64,000 nucleotides of DNA from Janthinobacterium sp. LM6 (lineage in GTDB: Bacteria; Pseudomonadota; Gammaproteobacteria; Burkholderiales; Burkholderiaceae_D), in contig NZ_CP019510.1 of assembly GCF_002002885.1 (NCBI RefSeq), positions 3,844,001 to 3,908,000 of the forward strand, in the 5' to 3' direction. The notes beneath the pieces are model-generated. The model searched no databases. It was given only the letters and a program-made list of their open reading frames with translations, and was not told where the DNA came from. This document shows positions 57,268 to 64,000 of the stretch, in pieces. The translations under genes and the position numbers were made by a program. How positions within the stretch are numbered: the first letter of the stretch is position 1; the number at the start of each line of letters is the position of its first letter.

Positions 57268-57596
57268 GCAGGGCCTACATCTATAGATTATTAATAGATA
57301 TAGAATAGAAGACCGTTGACCGCGGCTTTGCCTTTGGGCAAGCCGCGCCAACTCCCAGCGCCAACCTCGAAGCTTCCGCGACGCTCCCGCCGCGGACTTA
57401 TTGGAATTCCAATCCCTGCCATCTGCGGAAATGCCGTGCTCGTCGTAATCGGCCCTTATCCTTTGTGAGAATTGATGATTTTTCGCTGTCGGCTTGGCCT
57501 AAGAATTATTTGCGCAAGCCGAAGATAGAAACGTGAAAAGCCCCAACGTGAGAGCGATTACAATATAGATTGATGGCCAAACATTGGAGACTTTGC

Positions 57597-58712
57597 ATGA
57601 AAATTTTCATCAGTTCACTAATCGGTGGATTCGAGCAGTTCCGAGCGGCAGCGCAGTCAGCGATTGTCGCCCTGCGCCACGAACCCGTAGTTGCGGAAGA
57701 CTTCGGCGCGCAGGCCACTTCGCCCCAAATCGCGTGTCTGCAGGGATTGCGGTCAGCGGACTTGGTAGTCCTCATACTTGGCTCCCGTTACGGATATATC
57801 CAAGGCTCGTCAGGAGTCTCCCCTACTCATGAAGAGTATCTCGAAGCTCGGGGAAGCAAACCTATCTTGATGTTTGTGCAAGAGGGTGTTGAGCGAGACG
57901 ATCAGCAGGCGAAGTTTATCTCCGAGGTGGGTGCTTGGCAGGCTGGACATTTTCGCGCAGGCTTTAAAACTGCCGACGAACTCCGGGACCTTGTTACGCG
58001 CGCCCTCCACGACTACCAGCTCGCGAACACGGCAGGGCCTCTCGACAAGGCTGCGCTGTCGGCTGCGGCTCTAAGCTTGCTGCCCAAGGCTCGGCAAAAC
58101 AGCCATGCCTCCCCGACCCTCCTGGTCAGCATCGTTGGTGGCCCCATCCAACAAATTCTGCGTCCAGCCGAGTTGGAGGCTCCCGCTCTGGCCGAAGCGC
58201 TCCACCAACAGGCTCTTTTTATCGAGCCAAAACTGTTTGTCAGGTCGAAGGGGGTTGACTGTGGTATCGAAGGCGCTGCTCTCGTGTTGGAGCAGGAGCG
58301 CGGCGCTAAAATCCAACTTGAAGAAAACGGCTCGATTTTACTCCGCCTCTGCCTAGATCGAACAGAGCTCGACAATCGCAGCGGATTCGGCGCCTTTGCC
58401 ATCATCGAAGAAGACGTATTGCGAGAACTCAGCGCAGCCTTGGCATTCGGAGCATGGCTTTTAGATAAAATCGACCCGACCCAGCGCATTACGCACGTCG
58501 CATTGGCAGCATCGATCGAGGCGAGTGACTATATGGGCTGGCGAACGCGAGCGGAGCAGGAAGCCAGTCCGAATTCCGGAACAATGCGCATGGCTAGCGG
58601 GAAACAGGCGCCTACCTCGTCCACCGATCGGCCGCGGGCTGCATTGCTCTTCCAAGCTACCGAGCTCGCCGAGGATCTCATGGTGCCGTTGCGTCGACAG
58701 ATGAAGGCGTGA
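57597..58712 (+). CDS. DUF4062 domain protein
   Basis: 371 residues from the ATG at 57597 (TGGAGA upstream). The first 100 residues, MKIFISSLIGGFEQFRAAAQ, then PVVAEDF, SADLVVLILGSRYGYI, SPTHEEYLEARGSKPILMFV, form the DUF4062 domain, a TIR-like fold common in NTPase-linked defence proteins. The rest (about 110-371) is mixed and not recognised; no NTPase domain is visible. It stands alone on its transcript, between the iterons and the integrase. A single-gene defence or signalling role is possible. The following 58713-59362 region holds no supported gene. Confidence 0.8.
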   Translation: MKIFISSLIGGFEQFRAAAQSAIVALRHEPVVAEDFGAQATSPQIACLQGLRSADLVVLILGSRYGYIQGSSGVSPTHEEYLEARGSKPILMFVQEGVERDDQQAKFISEVGAWQAGHFRAGFKTADELRDLVTRALHDYQLANTAGPLDKAALSAAALSLLPKARQNSHASPTLLVSIVGGPIQQILRPAELEAPALAEALHQQALFIEPKLFVRSKGVDCGIEGAALVLEQERGAKIQLEENGSILLRLCLDRTELDNRSGFGAFAIIEEDVLRELSAALAFGAWLLDKIDPTQRITHVALAASIEASDYMGWRTRAEQEASPNSGTMRMASGKQAPTSSTDRPRAALLFQATELAEDLMVPLRRQMKA

Positions 58713-59362
58713 TCATCTGGCCGTGGGAGCGTTTTCTCGAACCTCTATACGGCTATAGCCATCCTTAACGCAGCGCGCCATTAAGCTGATGGGCTTTCAT
58801 CTCAAACTGGATTTCTTCGCGAACCATGCTTCTCGCATGGTTCGTCGTTTCGGCGCAGAACGTTTTCAGTTCACATCCAAAAGTAAATATTTGCATTTCC
58901 GCCTACTTCGACGTTGACCGACCAGAATTCTAAACTGCGGCATCCCTCGAACACCGCTTTTAAATCAAGCCCGCTACACAACAAAATTACCGCTCATCGG
59001 ATACTTCTCCGCTGCACTACGCTGCACCGATTTAATTCATCTGCTTCATATGCCCCAAAAAACTCACATTACGCAATGTTTTGTGGCTCAAAAGATAATT
59101 TTATGTCGTTACACGACTGTATTTAGTGTGGTTTGAGAGAGTTTTTGGTGCTCCGCGAGGTAGGTTTTTTGTGTAGACGCGCCCGAAATCATAACCCGCA
59201 AGGCCTTGCGCTGCCTTCTCGTTTACGGGATTTGTTGTCTGTGGATGTAGCGCGGCATTAGCGCTGCTAAAACCCCGTTTATAGATCCGACATGCGGCCG
59301 GCAGAAAAGCCCATTCATCGGAAGTATGCGGTGCACCTTCAAACCAAACCCAGGAGAAAAAT

Positions 59363-60442
59363 ATGGCTACCATCGTTGAACGACCACGCAAGAACAAGCC
59401 GAGCACTTGGCAGGCAACCATTCGAGTCAAGGGGCAAACCTCAGTTGTGAAAACCTTTGAGCAAAGATGCGATGCCGAAGATTTTTCGAAGATTATCGAG
59501 GCAAAGCTTAAAAAGCTTGCGGAGGAACGATCGAAAAAAATGAAGCGCCTCGACAAAAAACAAGCTACGCTCGCCGGCCTGATGGATGAGCGCCTGCGAG
59601 ACATTGTCCAAGTTTTTTGCGAAAGCGATGAATCTATTCCGCGACATAAAAAAACAGCGCCGACGATTTTGCGCGTGATTGGCAATATCACGCTCAAGGA
59701 CGTGACACCCTTGTGGAATAAAAATTACATCGCACGCATGCTGACAAAAAAAACCAGAATTGGCACTACATTCAGCTATTCAACCATCGCGGTTCATCTG
59801 CAAATTATGTCGATGGCCTGCAGGTGGCGAGCGGAGACCCTCAACCTTCCGGCCCAGCAGCTCAACTTCTCCAAAAAACACTTCCCGAAACATTGGGAAA
59901 ATAGGCGCACGCGACGCCTTTCCGAACCAGAGCAGCTACGCTTGGAGGCGGTCCTCAAAGCATGCAAGGCGCCATCTCGGAATCAATGGTTCCATCTCAT
60001 GCAAATGGCGCTTGAGACTGGCGCTCGCTTGCAGGAACTTGTCTTGGCCGAATGGGATGAGTTTGACCTTGATAGAAGGTTATGGACGATTCCCGCGATA
60101 AAAACCAAGGGAAGAAAGGTTCGCGCAGTGCCGCTTTCTTTCAAGGCCATAGCCTTCATGCAGAATCTTCAGCAAGAGGCAGTCGCTGGCAACTCCCGGG
60201 TCTTCCATCTCTTAGGCCTTCCGCTCAGTGTTTCCTCAGGATTCCATAAATTTGTGACTAGGGCCGGACTGATTGATTTTAGATTCCATGATCTTCGCCA
60301 CGAGGCGATCAGTCGGATGGTGCTCTACAAGCGCAAGTTGTCGGTCTTTGAAATCATGGCGATTGTCGGCCATAGCGACGTATCCATGCTGGTCCGATAC
60401 GCAAATCTTAGGGGCGATGAGCTGGCCGAACGGATGGACTAA
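59363..60442 (+). CDS. Tyrosine recombinase/integrase
   Basis: 359 residues. An N-terminal Lys-rich DNA-binding arm (WQATIRVKGQTSVVKTFEQR) and a core-binding domain precede the catalytic domain with the active residues: Arg in ETGARLQELVLAEW, His-x-x-Arg in FRFHDLRHEAISRM, His in GHSDVSMLVRYANLRG and the nucleophile Tyr in the same segment. It should integrate or resolve the element. CAGGAG is upstream of the ATG. The 650-bp region before it may contain its attachment site. It precedes the relaxase gene by 118 bp. Confidence 0.92.
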   Translation: MATIVERPRKNKPSTWQATIRVKGQTSVVKTFEQRCDAEDFSKIIEAKLKKLAEERSKKMKRLDKKQATLAGLMDERLRDIVQVFCESDESIPRHKKTAPTILRVIGNITLKDVTPLWNKNYIARMLTKKTRIGTTFSYSTIAVHLQIMSMACRWRAETLNLPAQQLNFSKKHFPKHWENRRTRRLSEPEQLRLEAVLKACKAPSRNQWFHLMQMALETGARLQELVLAEWDEFDLDRRLWTIPAIKTKGRKVRAVPLSFKAIAFMQNLQQEAVAGNSRVFHLLGLPLSVSSGFHKFVTRAGLIDFRFHDLRHEAISRMVLYKRKLSVFEIMAIVGHSDVSMLVRYANLRGDELAERMD

Positions 60443-60560
60443 CGCTCGGCTTGGGGTGGCTTCCCAGCCACCCCTTGTTTTCGCCCCTTTCTGGGCAAGG
60501 AAATTTGAAAAGCAAAGCGCCAAAGGCGAGCCAGCTTGCTATTCAATAAGGAGGTGTCAT

Positions 60561-63500
60561 TTGCTTTCAATCACGAAAATAAATTCTGCATCGAACCAAG
60601 CTAAAAAAGGCCACAGTTCCAAGGGATACTTGCATTATCTTGGCGGCCCTATGGACACGACGCGCCAGCGAGGAGACTTTGACGACTATGCTCGGGGACC
60701 TGATGGGGACTTGGGGCCTCTGCCATTCTGGACTGGTGGCGGCGCCGCGCTGCTCGGGCTTTCTGACCATGCCGAGCGCGAGCATGTAGAGCGCTTGGCG
60801 AAGGGATTTCATCCTCTATCAGGCGAGGCCTTGGTCAAAGGTGCCGGCGACAATCATGTCATGGGGCTCGACATGACCTTCTCCGCTGTCAAAGATGTCT
60901 CGGCGATCTTTGCCGGCGCAGACAGAGGGACGCGCGACGCGCTCATCGCTTGCCTGCAGGACTCGGCAAAAAGCGCTCTGGCCTATGTTGAGAAAAACTC
61001 GATCACCAGGCACGGCCAAGGCGGCAGAGTAAAGCAGCAGGCGGGGGCCACGATCTCAGCATGCTATACGCATTTCAGCAGCCGCGCCGGCGAACCCCAG
61101 TTGCATATCCATGGCTTCTTCTTCAACTTGGCCAAGCGCAAAAATAGCGAGGAATGGAGCGCCGTGGAGCACCGCGCCCAGTTTGAGGCGAAGATTGCCA
61201 CAGGCATTCTCTTTCGCGTCGAGCTCGCGAGCCGGCTGCGGGGCCTTGGCTTCGAAGTGGAGCCAGCAGGCCCCTACTTTACAATTCGCGGAATCGACCA
61301 AGGCCAACGAGATGCCCTGTCGACGCGCTCCAAGCAAATTGCAGAATATTTGCGCGAATGTGGCATGCTTGGGGCGGATGGCGCCGTCGCGCGGGAAATT
61401 GCCGCCCTCAACACTCGCTCCGCCAAAGCCGAGCCCTCGCTGCCGGATCTGCTTGAGAGCTTCAAGGAAATGGCTGCAAAACTGGGCCTGACGCTAGAAG
61501 CCGTCGCGTCAATGCAGACCGGCCGCGGCAAGTCTGGCGGCAAGACTGCACAACATGAGAGTGAAACACCTTTTGAAATCGATCGCGACGCAGTCTTGGC
61601 CGAACTTATGGAAAGCAAGTCTTGCGCGACCGCGCAGGACGCACTCGCGCTCATCTGCGAAAAGGCCATGGGTCAATGGAACGCGGAGGAATGCCTGGCG
61701 GAGCTCGAACAGTTCATGGCTCACTCCAATGTCGTTCAACTTGGCCGCACCGAGCACCTCACAGAAATATTCACCTCCAGGGCCACCCTGGATCTTGAAG
61801 CCTCGATCAGCGCCTCGGTGGAACGGCTCTCCCCGGATCGATCCCACCAGGTTGCCCGCTCCATCGTCGGCCATGAGTTCGACCGCCTGGAGCAGCAGCT
61901 CCGCGCCAAGCTGGGAGTCGGGGTCTCCCTGGATCAGCAGCGCGCCGCCGCCCTGCACATCGCCTGCGACACCGGCAGGCATGCCTTCGTGGAAGGCTGG
62001 GCGGGCACGGGTAAGACGACGCTCTTGAAAGCCTTGGGCGTGGCATATGCGGCCGCAGGGTTCAACGTCTCGGGCTGCTGCCAGTCGGCAGCGGCAAGCT
62101 TGAACTTGGCGCGAGAGGCGGGCATCCCTTCGCGCACGATCGCCAGCCTGCTCCTGTCGCTTCAGAAGGGCAGAATGAAACTAGATTCCAAAAGCATCTT
62201 GATCCTCGACGAGGCTGGCATGGTCGGCTCCCGAGAGTTTGGCCTCCTGCAGGCCGAGGCCATCAAGGCGGGGGCGAAGCTGGTTTCGGTCGGCGACGCC
62301 AAACAGCTTCAACCCATCGACGCGGGCGGGATTTTTCGGGCGCTAGCCATCCGCCACGGCAAGGCCGAGATTTCCAACATCCAGCGACAGCGGACCGACT
62401 TCTCTCCCCTTCTCAAATGGCTCGAAGAGCGCGGTAGTCTGTCGAAGATTCAAATCCAGGCCTTGCGCGAGGCGCCGGAGGAGGCGCGGCTGCAGGCGCT
62501 CGAATCGATTTGCTCGGGCGACGCCAAGTTGGCGCGGGCCTTTGAAAAATGGAGAGACCGCTACGATTTTGAATGGATGCGCAAGACCGTGGAGCTCTTC
62601 GCCACCGGCGAGGCACGCGCCGGCCTGGAGATGCTTGACGAGCGCGGACGCCTTAAATTGGTTTCGGGGCACTCCGCCACCGTTGCCCAGTTGATCGAGG
62701 CGTGGGACCAGGACAAGGCCGCATTGCCGCAGAAGGCCATCATCGCCGGCACGCGCGCCGAGGTCGCGGAGCTCAATGCCAAGGCGCGGGCCGCTCTTGT
62801 GGGAAGAGGCATCGTTCGCGATGCGGATGGAATTGAGGCCGAGATCATCCACCGCGACGACACTACCGACATCAAGCGCTTCGCGCCTGGTGATCGCATC
62901 GTCTTTACAAAAAATAACAGGTCGCTGGGCATCTCAAATGGCGTGGCGGCCAGCATTGCGGCAATTGAGCGCGCCGCGGCCGGCGTCATGCTCGTGGTGG
63001 AGCTCGACGAGCCAAACGAGCGCCAGGAAAAGATTGTTCGCATACCCGCATCGTTTGGGCGCTTTGACCATGCCTTTTGTCTGACGAATCACAAGAGCCA
63101 AGGGCGCACATTCGAATCGGCCTATGTCCTGGTGAATCCACGTATGGCGGATCGCGAATGGAGCTATGTTGCCGCCAGCCGCTCCCGCTTCGCCACCACC
63201 ATTTACGCAAACCTTGGCGCCTTGGGAGCTGGAGATCCCGAATCCCATCAACAGCAGGACGGAGCGCCAAGCGAACGAAGCAAGGCGATGGATGTCCTGG
63301 CCTTTGGCATGAGGCGCAGCCGCGCGAAGGGGACCACGCTCGATTATGAGTCGCCAAAGGCGCCAGCGAGCGCATCTTCCCCACGCTGGGCAACATCGTT
63401 CCGAAATCTCATTTCGAGGGCAATCCGGCGAATGCGTTCGGACTCTCGGCCTTTCGGCCCCACTGCCAACGGCATCGCCAGTCCCAATATCATGGCCAAT

Positions 63501-63689
63501 GTCGGCGCCATCTCCCCAGCGCCATGCTCTATCCGCTTCTCTCCATTGTCCACCTGGCTGCCCTCTTCCCCCATAGGTTTAGCTGTGCACTCCATCACTG
63601 GCTCTCGGGGCTCGGTCCATGGGCAAGTTCCATATAAAAGGCCATCGGCCAACCTGCTTGGAGAGCCCGAGTTAGGTCTGGTTCGCTAG
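60561..63689 (+). CDS. MobF relaxase-helicase (TrwC/TraI family)
   Basis: 1042 residues from a TTG start at 60561, with AAGGAGG 6 nt upstream; the N-terminus LLSITKINSASNQAKKG is typical of MobF relaxases. Catalytic tyrosine candidates are Tyr23 and Tyr26; the metal-binding triad is His171, His182 and His184 (PQLHIHGFFF). A RecD-like helicase follows, with VEGWAGTGKTTLLKAL (near residue 480), LILDEAGMVG and VGDAKQLQPIDAGGI. It nicks oriT and unwinds the strand for transfer. It lacks the long C-terminal part of F TraI and is similar in size to TrwC. The 63690-64000 stretch has no supported gene. Confidence 0.93.
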   Translation: MLSITKINSASNQAKKGHSSKGYLHYLGGPMDTTRQRGDFDDYARGPDGDLGPLPFWTGGGAALLGLSDHAEREHVERLAKGFHPLSGEALVKGAGDNHVMGLDMTFSAVKDVSAIFAGADRGTRDALIACLQDSAKSALAYVEKNSITRHGQGGRVKQQAGATISACYTHFSSRAGEPQLHIHGFFFNLAKRKNSEEWSAVEHRAQFEAKIATGILFRVELASRLRGLGFEVEPAGPYFTIRGIDQGQRDALSTRSKQIAEYLRECGMLGADGAVAREIAALNTRSAKAEPSLPDLLESFKEMAAKLGLTLEAVASMQTGRGKSGGKTAQHESETPFEIDRDAVLAELMESKSCATAQDALALICEKAMGQWNAEECLAELEQFMAHSNVVQLGRTEHLTEIFTSRATLDLEASISASVERLSPDRSHQVARSIVGHEFDRLEQQLRAKLGVGVSLDQQRAAALHIACDTGRHAFVEGWAGTGKTTLLKALGVAYAAAGFNVSGCCQSAAASLNLAREAGIPSRTIASLLLSLQKGRMKLDSKSILILDEAGMVGSREFGLLQAEAIKAGAKLVSVGDAKQLQPIDAGGIFRALAIRHGKAEISNIQRQRTDFSPLLKWLEERGSLSKIQIQALREAPEEARLQALESICSGDAKLARAFEKWRDRYDFEWMRKTVELFATGEARAGLEMLDERGRLKLVSGHSATVAQLIEAWDQDKAALPQKAIIAGTRAEVAELNAKARAALVGRGIVRDADGIEAEIIHRDDTTDIKRFAPGDRIVFTKNNRSLGISNGVAASIAAIERAAAGVMLVVELDEPNERQEKIVRIPASFGRFDHAFCLTNHKSQGRTFESAYVLVNPRMADREWSYVAASRSRFATTIYANLGALGAGDPESHQQQDGAPSERSKAMDVLAFGMRRSRAKGTTLDYESPKAPASASSPRWATSFRNLISRAIRRMRSDSRPFGPTANGIASPNIMANVGAISPAPCSIRFSPLSTWLPSSPIGLAVHSITGSRGSVHGQVPYKRPSANLLGEPELGLVR

Positions 63690-64000
63690 AGATTTTTCAG
63701 TTCGGAGAACAGGTGAGATGAATGCTAGGAGCGCTGCTATGAGTGGTGTATATGAGGGGGTAATGCGTTGAACGAGAGACATGCGGCGAACCATCCGGTG
63801 GCATATACAAGATACAAAAACGCCTGGAAGACATCTGAGAAGCCTAGCTTAGAAACGTATATCGAACATCCACGCTGAATAAAAGCATCTTTCGCAAAAG
63901 TCCTTTACAAAGGCGTCGTCTATGTCCGCCCAATGGGATACACATTTCGATATCAAAGGAGAGCAACCAAATGTCGGCGACAGAAATCAGCAACAACCCA

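Noticed and set aside
58713..59362. Small frames between the DUF4062 and integrase genes
   Set aside because: They are short, lack ribosome sites and resemble random frames; I see no RNA gene or clear attachment-site repeat there.

Overview
The window looks like chromosome of a violet-pigmented betaproteobacterium of the Janthinobacterium/Duganella/Massilia group (Oxalobacteraceae). It carries a complete violacein operon (vioABCDE) among GC-rich housekeeping genes, followed by a long accessory region of visibly lower and more mixed GC. The genus is an inference from the pigment genes and gene style; no rRNA gene or other decisive marker is present.

Positions 1-22.9 kb are core-like. They hold a catabolic-looking minus-strand cluster (Asp/Glu racemase family, SDR, GntR/FCD regulator), a thioesterase, a DUF1275 membrane protein, an aromatic-type amino-acid permease, a large uncharacterised protein, a PAS-GAF-GGDEF diguanylate cyclase, two small exported proteins (one DUF411), monomeric NADP-isocitrate dehydrogenase and a TonB-dependent siderophore receptor behind a Fur-like box. 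The violacein operon (14.3-21.7 kb) and an MFS exporter follow. A perfect FNR/Anr-type box lies about 250 bp upstream of vioA.

Positions 23-46 kb are a defence and toxin island. An esterase-like exported protein and two decayed fragments (a DUF2867 gene and an IS3 OrfA) lead into a Septu-type pair (ptuA/ptuB). A 3' fragment of a tRNA-Val(CAC) follows and probably marks an old integration junction. Next comes a Pycsar-type operon with two different class III nucleotide cyclases flanking a cyclic-nucleotide-binding/TIR effector. After it come a RloC/PrrC-like AAA ATPase with a zinc-hook-like CxxC, an IS21 remnant, a PIN-domain pair, a toxin-tail/TPR pair, and a block with two PD-(D/E)xK-type proteins around a DUF4238 protein.

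Positions 46-64 kb are the maintenance and transfer end of a mobile element. They include two paralogous sigma-like regulators, each followed by a protease-family regulator (ImmA/IrrE in one case, LexA/UmuD-type S24 in the other), an ArdC-like antirestriction protein behind a 17-C homopolymer, a VirD4/TraD-type coupling protein, a TrfA-like replication initiator with an array of 22-bp iterons, a DUF4062 protein, a tyrosine recombinase and a MobF relaxase-helicase. A replication origin, an integrase and conjugation genes together suggest an integrative conjugative element or an integrated plasmid. No type IV secretion channel genes are visible, so the element probably continues past position 64000.

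Main candidates for something new are the two-cyclase Pycsar operon, the two 'sigma-like plus protease' control modules, and the PD-(D/E)xK/DUF4238/SEC-C gene block.
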